Source: Oreohelix idahoensis (Eukaryota > Mollusca > Gastropoda > Stylommatophora > Oreohelicidae). From it: a stretch of DNA of 64,000 nucleotides. Positions 12,022 through 24,311 of this stretch are shown here, piece by piece. The notes beneath the pieces are model-generated. The model searched no databases, was not told where the DNA came from, and saw nothing but the letters and a program-made list of their open reading frames with translations. The position numbers and the translations under genes are program-made. Within the stretch, counting starts at the first letter, position 1, and each line of letters starts with the position of its first letter. The stretch covers positions 558,001 through 622,000 of the forward strand of contig JAMPIV010006374.1 in the NCBI GenBank assembly GCA_024509875.1. Direction: 5' to 3'.

Positions 12022-15000
12022 GTGGATGGTGATCCGTCTGGAGGTAGAAGTGTGCGCCAAGTAAATAGCGTGATAACTTGCCCATACACCAAATGATGGA
12101 CAAGAGTTCTCTTTCACTGGTGGAATCCCGAGTTTCTGCTGGTAGCAACTTTTTGCTTACATACAAGCATGGATGTGGAGTATTATTGAACCATTGCAAC
12201 AGGCAGCCACCAATGCCAATCTGGGAAGCATCAGTCCTCAGAAGAAATGGCATAGTGATATTAGGCAACACCACAATAGGTGCCTTGGAAAATACAGTTT
12301 TAATGTTGTTCAAAGCTCCACTGCAAGTATCGGACCAAACAATTTTATTAGGAGCATGTTTTCTAGTCAAAGATGACAGGACAGAAGAAAAAGATGAAAA
12401 GTTCGGAATGAACTTGTGATAAATGTTAATGAGTCCTAACATGCTCCTAACTTGTTTCTTTGTCCGAGGGATATCTACTTCTAATATGCGCTTGACAGTC
12501 TGCTCATCAGGATATAACATGTGGTTACCAACACGGTGACCAAGAAATGAAATTTCTCTACAGCCAATCTGAACCTTTGAAGGTCTAACTGTCATACCAT
12601 GCTTTCTAAGTAGCATTAATAAAGATTTTAATCCCATGATATGTCGTCTTTGTATGTGATGACATCAGACCTATCTCCGAAGGGTCTCCGCATCATGCGC
12701 ACAAAAGTTGCGGGACCATTGACAAGGCCAAAACACATATAATTTCATTGGAATAAACCATATGGAGTCATAAATGCGGTTAGCGGTTTGGCCTTCTTAG
12801 TTAAAGGGATATGCCAATATTCCTTGGATAGATCTAGTTTGCTAGACTATGTAGCCTGGGATAGTTGTGATAAGAGATCCTCCAAAACAGGCATAGGCTC
12901 AGCATCTGTGAGAATGACACTGTTAAGACGTCTAAAATCAATGCAGATGCGAAGAGATTTATCCTTCTTTCTAACTAGAACCATAGGAAAAGCGTAGGAT
13001 GATTATGAAGGAGAAATGATGCCCATGCGTAGCATATCCTTAAGTTCACTACTCACCTGAGATCTGTAGTGTAATGGTATATATACGGTCGGAGTTTGAT
13101 AGGGTGATCATCACTCAATGTAATATCATGAGAGATAACATCAGTACGACCTGGAAGTTCAGTCAGCACGTCAGAGAAAGATTCTAAAACAGCAAGAGCC
13201 TGTTCTCGATAACCAGGATCTAAATCACCTGACACAGTTACATCTCTCCAAGATTCTGACGATTTTAGAGGCAATAGCGGAAAATTAAAAGAGATATTGC
13301 TCGCTGTAGAATCATCAGATTCCACAACAGCAGACAAAGTGTGTCGAACAGGTACATCAGAAATACTGTCCAAGATAGGTTCTAACTCAGCAGGGCGCTC
13401 CACATACAAATTTAACATATTAATATGAAATGTTTTGATTTTGTCCCTTATGTCAATGGCATAATCTACATCAGTTTTCTTCTCAACCACCTTAAAAGGG
13501 CCCTGCCAGGAAATTAGCAGTTTATTTTCCTTGGTCGGAAGAAGTAGCCATACTTTTTCTCCTGGTAAGAACGAACGTAATTTTCAAGATTGGTGGCAGC
13601 GCAATCTTGACCTTTGCGAAGCATTACGTATCATACTTGATGCATAAGTACATGCATCCACAAGGCGTTGTCTGAGATCAATGACCAGTTCATAGCTGGT
13701 GCGGACAGTACTATCCTCCACTGATCCCAACAACAAATCCTTGAGTATGTGCATAGGACCTCTAGGGTTGGCATCATAAACCAACTCAAATGGCGTAAAG
13801 CCAGTGCTCTCATGGGGCACTTCTCTGTAAGCAAATAAGACCGCTGGCAACATTCGGTCCCAGTCATGAGGACATATCTCAGTGACTTTGCCTAACAACT
13901 GCTTCAACGAGCCATTGAAACGCTCGCAAACGCTTTCTGGATGGTATGGGCTAGTGAAAGAATGCTTAATTGATAACATGCTCTCAGTATCCTTCATCAT
14001 CTGAGACATAAATTGAGTACCGCGATCTGATAAGATTTCCTCAGGAAGTCCTATGCAGCAAAAAATAACAAATAAAGCATCAGCAACAGCTGCTGAGGTG
14101 ATAGTCTTCAATGGTATGGCCTCCGGCCAACGTGTACACATTAGGATATATCGATGTGACTGACATAGGGCCAAATACGAGGTGTGTTCAAATGAAACCC
14201 ATCCCAGTGGCTTTATAACAAATATATGTAAGGTACATCAGCAGGAGTAGTAGAATTAAATACAGCAATTATTATGACGCAAGTACTCACTGGGGTTCTT
14301 TAGAAATAGTCATCATAGGCATTCAGACACGCATCCCACTGCTTGGGTAGACGGCGGATGCCGTCCGAGAAAAATGACTGGTTGCTTATTGAACCATTAT
14401 TCACCGAGGCCCTGACGTCTGCATCGGAGTCGAATCGTTGTTACTTTAGAGATTTTTTTAAGGGTCCGAACAAATGAAAGTCACATGGTGACAGATCGGG
14501 GCTGTAGGCTGGGTGTGGCAGAACTTCCCACCTTTTCCTTGCTAACGCTTCCTGCACAATGTTCGCAACATGTGGACGAGCATTGTCGTGCAACAGAATC
14601 ACACCACGCGAAAGCATGCCGGGTCGTTTATTCTTGATGGCTGTATGCAGGTTGTCTAGTGTGTCTTTGTAGCGAATGGCATTGGTGTTCACGTCTACCA
14701 ATAGAAGCCCTTCATGGTCAAAAAATGCGGTCAGCATAACCTTACCGACGGAAATCTGTGACTTGAATTTTTTGGGTTTTGGTGATAAGGATGTTTCCAT
14801 TGCATGCTCGCTGTTTTGCTGCACGGCTGAAAGTGGTGGCACCACGACTCATCGCCTGCCACTATGCGCAACAGAAATGCATCACCCTCCTCTTCGTAAC
14901 GCAGCAGGTGGTTCAAACTCCACCCCATGCGTTCTTCCTTATGGTGATCGGTCGCTGGTCGACCTTGGACGGATTCCTTATCACACCGGCCATTATTTTA

Positions 15001-15775
15001 ACGGTCTGCAGCACAACCAAGGAATACTAGAAGAATGAACACTTACACACTTGTACAATCGTATGTGCTTATTACGTCAGATGTGACATCATCATGCTCT
15101 TCCTACGAATATCCACTTGACGCAGCACGGTCGGGTTTCATTTGAATATGCCTCGTATGTCAAGCGCAAGCTTGGTAAAGGGCCGTAATGGCACATCAGT
15201 AACTTGTAAGGGTGCAGCATGGTGCTTGCCCCTACGTGCTACCTTTTGACAAATTGTGCATGACCTGCAGTATAGCTTTACGTCTTTGTTAACACAGGGC
15301 CAATACAAATTCGAGGTGATATGAAATATAGTACGCTTAATACCCATATAACCAGCTAAAAGTGAGTCATGTGCAGTATTCAATACAAAAGGCCTAAAAC
15401 TCTTTGGAATAACTACCTGTCTCCTGACTGAAACATAGTTATCAAAGCATCTAGTCAGTTCTGAGTGTTTAATTTCGAACCAGTAACGTGAAGTATTTGT
15501 CTTCTTGACATGTTTGCTCTGTGCTTGAGCAAACAATGGTTGCAAAGGAACATCTTCACGCTGTTTGGCCACGGATGACTGGGGGGAACCATTATGAAGA
15601 TTCTGAAGAGATGCTCTCTCACTAAATGGTGTAGCTGGTTCTGTCTTGGATTCTGCAGCATGCTGGGCCCTAGTGACCACAGCGTTAGGCAACACTGGGT
15701 GAGATTCAACCCATTTATGTATCTCCTCTGGAGAACAATCCTTAATACCTGTTATGCTACCAAGGATAATGTCTG
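12022..15775 (-). pseudogene. Gmr1-like pol in unit 3, split by a mariner
   Basis: Integrase N-terminal zinc region (15695-15156) and integrase core (14174-13584) are separated by a mariner inserted right after the first catalytic Asp segment (LALDI). RT start lies near 13150 and RT/RNase H at 12637-12022. Shares the YKDD box with its deletion, the GYMG zinc change and the shortened Asp-Glu spacing with all other units. A TGA (from CGA) interrupts the frame near 13585; unit 5 keeps CGA here. Confidence 0.85.
14178..15155 (-). mobile_element. Mariner in array unit 3
   Basis: Element of 978 bp flanked by TA (14176-14177 and 15156-15157). Ends are CGAGGTGTGTTCAAATGAAA and, on the other strand, CGAGGCATATTCAAATGAAA. 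The minus-strand transposase (about 14930-14441) keeps AGDESW, HDNARPH and YSPDLSPCDFHLFGPLK, the three catalytic Asp of the DDD class, but has a frameshift between the first and second and lacks most of the N-terminal DNA-binding part. At 978 bp it is shorter than the ~1.3 kb of full mariners, so it is an internally deleted, non-autonomous copy. Confidence 0.92.
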
Positions 15776-16276
15776 TTTAGAAGAACGCAGCCAGGAGTCA
15801 ATCCATAGTGCTGAGTACATTCAAGTTGATCTGCCTGATGATGATGATCTCACACACTTCTTGGACGGGAAGAGAGATGCAATCAAGTTTCCACCTGCCA
15901 GTGCAAAAGGGCTTTGGGAACAGCTGGACGAAGCCTTGGCAAAAGAGTTGGATAACAACCTGAAGCAGATAACTTTGGAGAAGAAGCTGGAAATCTTCGG
16001 CGACATAATATATCTGCACTGTTGCAAAGTGTTCAGAGTGAGAGAGGCAAGGGAAAGTAGCCCACCACGAAAAAGTAGAAGACAAATTAAAATAGAAGAA
16101 ATCAAGAAACAGAAGAAGCATGCCCGAAAACTTTTCAAAAACGCAGTTGCCACAGAGAAGGAAGGGTTACGACAGGTTTGGGAGCACCTGAAAGACCGAC
16201 ATATTGCCCTTTGTAGAGCAGAAAGGTTGTGCAGGAAGAGAAGGAAGACTCGAAGGGATAGGGAAAGATGGTGAAA
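15776..16276 (+). pseudogene. RLE LINE 5' fragment in unit 3
   Basis: Same LINE segment, open across the junction (15594-16274). Differs from unit 1 by AAAGACCGACATATT near 16190, shared with unit 4. Confidence 0.85.
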
Positions 16277-19200
16277 GTGGATGGTGATCCGTCTGGAGGT
16301 AGAAGTGTGCGCCAAGTAAATAGCGTGATAACTTGCCCATACACCAAATGATGGACAAGAGTTCTCTTTCACTGGTGGAATCCCGAGTTTCTGCTGGTAG
16401 CAACTTTTTGCTTACATACAAGCATGGATGTTGAGTATTATTGAACCATTGCAACAGGCAGCCACCAATGCCAATCTGGGAAGCATCAGTCCTCAGAAGA
16501 AATGGCATAGTGATATTAGGCAACACCACAATAGGTGCCTTGGAAAATACAGTTTTAATGTTGTTCAAAGCTCCACTGCAAGTATCGGACCAAACAATTT
16601 TATTAGGAGCATGTTTTCTAGTCAAAGATGACAGGACAGAAGAAAAAGATGAAAAGTTCGGAATGAACTTGTGATAAATGTTAATGAGTCCTAACATGCT
16701 CCTAACTTGTTTCTTTGTCCGAGGGATATCTACTTCTAATATGCGCTTGACAGTCTGCTCATCAGGATATAACATGTGGTTACCAACACGGTGACCAAGA
16801 AATGAAATTTCTCTACAGCCAATCTGAACCTTTGAAGGTCTAACTGTCATACCATGCTTTCTAAGTAGCATTAATAAAGATTTTAATCCCATGATATGTC
16901 GTCTTTGTATGTGATGACATCAGACCTATCTCTGAATGGTCCCGCATCATGCGCACAAAAGTTGCGGGACCATTGACAAGGCCAAAACACATATAATTTC
17001 ATTGGAATAAACCATATGGAGTCATAAATGCGGTTAGCGGTTTGGCCTTCTTAGTTAAAGGGATATGCCAATATTGGATAGATCTAGTTTGCTAGACTAT
17101 GTAGCCTGGGATAGTTGTGATAAGAGATCCTCCAAAACAGGCATAGGCTCAGCATCTGTGAGAATGACACTGTTAAGACGTCTAAAATCAATGCAGATGC
17201 GAAGAGATTTATCCTTCTTTCTAACTAGAACCATAGGAAAAGCGTAGGATGATTATGAAGGAGAAATGATGCCCATGCGTAGCATATCCTTAAGTTCACT
17301 ACTCACCTGAGATCTGTAGTGTAATGGTATATATACGGTCGGAGTTTGATAGGGTGATCATCACTCAATGTAATATCATGAGAGATAACATCAGTACGAC
17401 CTGGAAGTTCAGTCAGCACGTCAGAGAAAGATTCTAAAACAGCAAGAGCCTGTTCTCGATAACCAGGATCTAAATCACCTGACACAGTTACATCTCTCCA
17501 AGATTCTGACGATTTTAGAGGCAATAGCGGAAAATTAAAAGAGATATTGCTCGCTGTAGAATCATCAGATTCCACAACAGCAGACAAAGTGTGTCGAACA
17601 GGTACATCAGAAATACTGTCCAAGATAGGTTCTAACTCAGCAGGGCGCTCCACATACAAATTTAACATATTAATATGAAATGTTTTGATTTTGTCCCTTA
17701 TGTCAATGGCATAATCTACATCAGTTTTCTTCTCAACCACCTTAAAAGGGCCCTGCCAGGAAATTAGCAGTTTATTTTCCTTGGTCGGAAGAAGTAGCCA
17801 TACTTTTTCTCCTGGTAAGAACGAACGTAATTTTCAAGATTGGTGGCAGCGCAATCTTGACCTTTGCGAAGCATTACGTATCATACTTGATGCATAAGTA
17901 CATGCATCCACAAGGCGTTGTCTGAGATCAATGACCAGTTCATAGCTGGTGCGGACAGTACTATCCTCCACTGATCCCAACAACAAATCCTTGAGTATGT
18001 GCATAGGACCTCTAGGGTTGGCATCATAAACCAACTCAAATGGCGTAAAGCCAGTGCTCTCATGGGGCACTTCTCTGTAAGCAAATAAGACCGCTGGCAA
18101 CATTCGGTCCCAGTCATGAGGACATATCTCAGTGACTTTGCCTAACAACTGCTTCAACGAGCCATTGAAACGCTCGCAAACGCTTTCTGGATGGTATGGG
18201 CTAGTGAAAGAATGCTTAATTGATAACATGCTCTCAGTATCCTTCATCATCTGAGACATAAATTGAGTACCGCGATCTGATAAGATTTCCTCAGGAAGTC
18301 CTATGCAGCAAAAAATAACAAATAAAGCATCAGCAACAGCTGCTGAGGTGATAGTCTTCAATGGTATGGCCTCCGGCCAACGTGTACACATTAGGATATA
18401 TCGATGTGACTGACATAGGGCCAAATACGAGGTGTGTTCAAATGAAACCCATCCCAGTGGCTTTATAACAAATATATGTAAGGTACATCAGCAGGAGGAG
18501 TAGTAGAATTAAATACAGCAATTATTATGACGCAAGTACTCACTGGGGTTCTTTAGAAATAGTCATCATAGGCATTCAGACACGCATCCCACTGCTTGGG
18601 TAGACGGCGGATGCCGTCCGAGAAAAATGACTGGTTGCTTATTGAACCATTATTCACCGAGGCCCTGACGTCTGCATCGGAGTCGAATCGTTGTTACTTT
18701 AGAGATTTTTTTAAGGGTCCGAACAAATGAAAGTCACATGGTGACAGATCGGGGCTGTAGGCTGGGTGTGGCAGAACTTCCCACCTTTTCCTTGCTAACG
18801 CTTCCTGCACAATGTTCGCAACATGTGGACGAGCATTGTCGTGCAACAGAATCACACCACGCGAAAGCATGCCGGGTCGTTTATTCTTGATGGCTGTATG
18901 CAGGTTGTCTAGTGTGTCTTTGTAGCGAATGGCATTGGTGTTCACGTCTACCAATAGAAGCCCTTCATGGTCAAAAAATGCGGTCAGCATAACCTTACCG
19001 ACGGAAATCTGTGACTTGAATTTTTTGGGTTTTGGTGATAAGGATGTTTCCATTGCATGCTCGCTGTTTTGCTGCACGGCTGAAAGTGGTGGCACCACGA
19101 CTCATCGCCTGCCACTATGCGCAACAGAAATGCATCACCCTCCTCTTCGTAACGCAGCAGGTGGTTCAAACTCCACCCCATGCGTTCTTCCTTATGGTGA

Positions 19201-20028
19201 TCGGTCGCTGGTCGACCTTGGACGGATTCCTTATCACACCGGCCATTATTTTAACGGTCTGCAGCACAACCAAGGAATACTAGAAGAATGAACACTTACA
19301 CACTTGTACAATCGTATGTGCTTATTACGTCAGATGTGACATCATCATGCTCTTCCTACGAATATCCACTTGACGCAGCACGGTCGGGTTTCATTTGAAC
19401 ACGCCTCGTATGTCAAGCGCAAGCTTGGTAAAGGGCCGTAATGGCACATCAGTAACTTGTAAGGGTGCAGCATGGTGCTTGCCCCTACGTGCTACCTTTT
19501 GACAAATTGTGCATGACCTGCAGTATAGCTTTACGTCTTTGTTAACACAGGGCCAATACAAATTCGAGGTGATATGAAATATAGTACGCTTAATACCCAT
19601 ATAACCAGCTAAAAGTGAGTCATGTGCAGTATTCAATACAAAAGGCCTAAAACTCTTTGGAATAACTACCTGTCTCCTGACTGAAACATAGTTATCAAAG
19701 CATCTAGTCAGTTCTGAGTGTTTAATTTCGAACCAGTAACGTGAAGTATTTGTCTTCTTGACATGTTTGCTCTGTGCTTGAGCAAACAATGGTTGCAAAG
19801 GAACATCTTCACGCTGTTTGGCCACGGATGACTGGGGGGAACCATTATGAAGATTCTGAAGAGATGCTCTCTCACTAAATGGTGTAGCTGGTTCTGTCTT
19901 GGATTCTGCAGCATGCTGGGCCCTAGTGACCACAGCGTTAGGCAACACTGGGTGAGATTCAACCCATTTATGTATCTCCTCTGGAGAACAATCCTTAATA
20001 CCTGTTATGCTACCAAGGATAATGTCTG
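16277..20028 (-). pseudogene. Gmr1-like pol in unit 4, split by a mariner
   Basis: Same layout as unit 3: RNase H and RT 16892-16277, RT start near 17400, integrase core 18424-17834, mariner, integrase zinc region 19948-19409. The stretch near 17075 lacks the CCTTG present in units 1-3, a deletion shared with unit 5. The TGA that breaks the frame near 17835 is shared with units 1 to 3. Confidence 0.85.
18428..19408 (-). mobile_element. Mariner in array unit 4
   Basis: 981-bp copy at the same TA as in units 3 and 5 (TA 18426-18427 and 19409-19410), with ends CGAGGTGTGTTCAAATGAAA and CGAGGCGTGTTCAAATGAAA. The transposase remnant (19181-18694) has the same frameshift as the other two. A three-base AGG expansion is present near 18495. 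The identical site and shared defects mean that it was copied with the unit, not inserted separately. Confidence 0.92.
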
Positions 20029-20532
20029 TTTAGAAGAACGCAGCCAGGAGTCAATCCATAGTGCTGAGTACATTCAAGTTGATCTGCCTGATGATGATGA
20101 TCTCACACACTTCTTGGACGGGAAGAGAGATGCAATCAAGTTTCCACCTGCCAGTGCAAAAGGGCTTTGGGAACAGCTGGACGAAGCCTTGGCAAAAGAG
20201 TTGGATAACAACCTGAAGCAGATAACTTTGGAGAAGAAGCTGGAAATCTTCGGCGACATAATATATCTGCACTGTTGCAAAGTGTTCAGAGTGAGAGAGG
20301 CAAGGGAAAGTAGCCCACCACGAAAAAGTAGAAGACAAATTAAAATAGAAGAAATCAAGAAACAGAAGAAGCATGCCCGAAAACTTTTCAAAAACGCAGT
20401 TGCCACAGAGAAGGAAGGGTTACGACAGGTTTGGGAGCACCTGAAAGACCGACATATTGCCCTTTGTAGAGCAGAAAGGTTGTGCAGGAAGAAGAGAAGG
20501 AAGACTCGAAGGGATAGGGAAAGATGGTGAAA
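20029..20532 (+). pseudogene. RLE LINE 5' fragment in unit 4
   Basis: Same LINE segment, open 19847-20530, with one extra AAG codon in the basic run near 20492. No RT domain. Confidence 0.85.
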
Positions 20533-23500
20533 GTGGATGGTGATCCGTCTGGAGGTAGAAGTGTGCGCCAAGTAAATAGCGTGATAACTTGCCCATACAC
20601 CAAATGATGGACAAGAGTTCTCTTTCACTGGTGGAATCCCGAGTTTCTGCTGGTAGCAACTTTTTGCTTACATACAAGCATGGATGTTGAGTATTATTGA
20701 ACCATTGCAACAGGCAGCCACCAATGCCAATCTGGGAAGCATCAGTCCTCAGAAGAAATGGCATAGTGATATTAGGCAACACCACAATAGGTGCCTTGGA
20801 AAATACAGTTTTAATGTTGTTCAAAGCTCCACTGCAAGTATCGGACCAAACAATTTTATTAGGAGCATGTTTTCTAGTCAAAGATGACAGGACAGAAGAA
20901 AAAGATGAAAAGTTCGGAATGAACTTGTGATAAATGTTAATGAGTCCTAACATGCTCCTAACTTGTTTCTTTGTCCGAGGGATATCTACTTCTAATATGC
21001 GCTTGACAGTCTGCTCATCAGGATATAACATGTGGTTACCAACACGGTGACCAAGAAATGAAATTTCTCTACAGCCAATCTGAACCTTTGAAGGTCTAAC
21101 TGTCATACCATGCTTTCTAAGTAGCATTAATAAAGATTTTAATCCCATGATATGTCGTCTTTGTATGTGATGACATCAGACCTATCTCCGAATGGTCTCC
21201 GCATCATGCGCACAAAAGTTGCGGGACCATTGACAAGGCCAAAACACATATAATTTCATTGGAATAAACCATATGGAGTCATAAATGCGGTTAGCGGTTT
21301 GGCCTTCTTAGTTAAAGGGATATGCCAATATTGGATAGATCTAGTTTGCTAGACTATGTAGCCTGGGATAGTTGTGATAAGAGATCCTCCAAAACAGGCA
21401 TAGGCTCAGCATCTGTGAGAATGACACTGTTAAGACGTCTAAAATCAATGCAGATGCGAAGAGATTTATCCTTCTTTCTAACTAGAACCATAGGAAAAGC
21501 GTAGGATGATTATGAAGGAGAAATGATGCCCATGCGTAGCATATCCTTAAGTTCACTACTCACCTGAGATCTGTAGTGTAATGGTATATATACGGTCGGA
21601 GTTTGATAGGGTGATCATCACTCAATGTAATATCATGAGAGATAACATCAGTACGACCTGGAAGTTCAGTCAGCACGTCAGAGAAAGATTCTAAAACAGC
21701 AAGAGCCTGTTCTCGATAACCAGGATCTAAATCACCTGACACAGTTACATCTCTCCAAGATTCTGACGATTTTAGAGGCAATAGCGGAAAATTAAAAGAG
21801 ATATTGCTCGCTGTAGAATCATCAGATTCCACAACAGCAGACAAAGTGTGTCGAACAGGTACATCAGAAATACTGTCCAAGATAGGTTCTAACTCAGCAG
21901 GGCGCTCCACATACAAATTTAACATATTAATATGAAATGTTTTGATTTTGTCCCTTATGTCAATGGCATAATCTACATCAGTTTTCTTCTCAACCACCTT
22001 AAAAGGGCCCTGCCAAGAAATTAGCAGTTTATTTTCCTTGGTCGGAAGAAGTAGCCATACTTTTTCTCCTGGTAAGAACGAACGTAATTTTCGAGATTGG
22101 TGGCAGCGCAATCTTGACCTTTGCGAAGCATTACGTATCATACTTGATGCATAAGTACATGCATCCACAAGGCGTTGTCTGAGATCAATGACCAGTTCAT
22201 AGCTGGTGCGGACAGTACTATCCTCCACTGATCCCAACAACAAATCCTTGAGTATGTGCATAGGACCTCTAGGGTTGGCATCATAAACCAACTCAAATGG
22301 CGTAAAGCCAGTGCTCTCATGGGGCACTTCTCTGTAAGCAAATAAGACCGCTGGCAACATTCGGTCCCAGTCATGAGGACATATCTCAGTGACTTTGCCT
22401 AACAACTGCTTCAACGAGCCATTGAAACGCTCGCAAACGCTTTCTGGATGGTATGGGCTAGTGAAAGAATGCTTAATTGATAACATGCTCTCAGTATCCT
22501 TCATCATCTGAGACATAAATTGAGTACCGCGATCTGATAAGATTTCCTCAGGAAGTCCTATGCAGCAAAAAATAACAAATAAAGCATCAGCAACAGCTGC
22601 TGAGGTGATAGTCTTCAATGGTATGGCCTCCGGCCAACGTGTACACATTAGGATATATCGATGTGACTGACATAGGGCCAAATACGAGGTGTGTTCAAAT
22701 GAAACCCGTCCCAGTGGCTTTATAACAAATATATGTAAGGTACATCAGCAGGAGTAGTAGAATTAAATACAGCAATTATTATGACGCAAGTACTCACTGG
22801 GGTTCTTTAGAAATAGTCACCATAGGCATTCAGACACGCATCCCACTGCTTGGGTAGACGGCGGATGCCGTCCGAGAAAAATGACTGGTTGCTTATTGAA
22901 CCATTATTCACCGAGGCCCTGACGTCTGCATCGGAGTCGAATCGTTGTTACTTTAGAGATTTTTTTAAGGGTCCGAACAAATGAAAGTCACATGGTGACA
23001 GATCGGGGCTGTAGGCTGGGTGTGGCAGAACTTCCCACCTTTTCCTTGCTAACGCTTCCTGCACAATGTTCGCAACATGTGGACGAGCATTGTCGTGCAA
23101 CAGAATCACACCACGCGAAAGCATGCCGGGTCGTTTATTCTTGATGGCTGTATGCAGGTTGTCTAGTGTGTCTTTGTAGCGAATGGCATTGGTGTTCACG
23201 TCTACCAATAGAAGCCCTTCATGGTCAAAAAATGCGGTCAGCATAACCTTACCGACGGAAATCTGTGACTTGAATTTTTTGGGTTTTGGTGATAAGGATG
23301 TTTCCATTGCATGCTCGCTGTTTTGCTGCACGGCTGAAAGTGGTGGCACCACGACTCATCGCCTGCCACTATGCGCAACAGAAATGCATCACCCTCCTCT
23401 TCGTAACGCAGCAGGTGGTTCAAACTCCACCCCATGCGTTCTTCCTTATGGTGATCGGTCGCTGGTCGACCTTGGACGGATTCCTTATCACACCGGCCAT

Positions 23501-24311
23501 TATTTTAACGGTCTGCAGCACAACCCAAGGAATACTACGGTCTGCAGCACAACCAAGGAATACTAGAAGAATGAACACTTACACACTTGTACAATCGTAT
23601 GTGCTTATTACATCAGATGTGACGTCATCATGCTCTTCCTACGAATATCCACTTGACGCAGCACGGTCGGGTTTCATTTGAACACGCCTCGTATGTCAAG
23701 CGCAAGCTTGGTAAAGGGCCGTAATGGCACATCAGTAACTTGTAAGGGTGCAGCATGGTGCTTGCCCCTACGTGCTACCTTTTGACAAGTTGTGCATGAC
23801 CTGCAGTATAGCTTTACGTCTTTGTTAACACAGGGCCAATACAAATTCGAGGTGATATGAAATATAGTACGCTTAATACCCATATAACCAGCTAAAAGTG
23901 AGTCATGTGCAGTATTCAATACAAAAGGCCTAAAACTCTTTGGAATAACTACCTGTCTCCTGACTGAAACATAGTTATCAAAGCATCTAGTCAGTACTGA
24001 GTGTTTAATTTCGAACCAGTAACGTGAAGTATTTGTCTTCTTGACATGTTTGCTCTGTGCTTGAGCAAACAATGGTTGCAAAGGAACATGTTCACGCTGT
24101 TTGGCCGCAAATGACTGGGGGGAACCATTATGAAGATTCTGAAGAGATGCTCTCTCACTAAATGGTGTAGCTGGTTCTGCCTTGGATTCTGCAGCATGCT
24201 GGGCCCTAGTGACCACAGCGTTAGGCAACACTGGGTGAGATTCAACCCATTTATGTATCTCCTCTGGAGAACAATCCTTAATACCTGTTATGCTACCAAG
24301 GATAATGTCTG
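20533..24311 (-). pseudogene. Gmr1-like pol in unit 5, split by a mariner
   Basis: RNase H and RT at 21148-20533, then the longest uninterrupted stretch of pol in the window: 22681-21560, 373 codons running from the integrase core (SDRGTQF, HPESVCERFNG) through a GPF motif into the start of RT (LPGRTDVISHDITL). This continuity directly shows integrase joined upstream of RT. It is open because a CGA codon near 22093 is kept where units 1-4 read TGA. The zinc region lies at 24231-23693, beyond the mariner. The integrase zinc change, YKDD and its deletion are shared with the other units. Confidence 0.9.
22685..23691 (-). mobile_element. Mariner in array unit 5
   Basis: 1007-bp copy at the same TA (22683-22684 and 23692-23693). 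It differs from the other two by a ~28-bp local duplication near 23520-23560 (repeat of ACGGTCTGCAGCACAACC). The transposase remnant has the same frameshift and N-terminal loss. Confidence 0.92.

Larger units (their letters stand above)
12022..16276. repeat. Array unit 3
   Basis: Third unit, 4255 bp with mariner. Keeps the full sequence AATATTCCTTGGATAG near 12816, which units 4 and 5 have shortened. Its LINE and integrase N-terminal segments are nearly identical to those of unit 4 (for example CTGTCTTGG near 15640 and AAAGACCGACATATT near 16190). Confidence 0.9.
16277..20532. repeat. Array unit 4
   Basis: Fourth unit, 4256 bp with mariner. Its left half is almost identical to that of unit 5 (GATGTTGAG near 16428, the short AATATTGGATAG near 17075); its right half is almost identical to that of unit 3. 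This switch of affinity within one unit indicates recombination between units. Confidence 0.9.
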
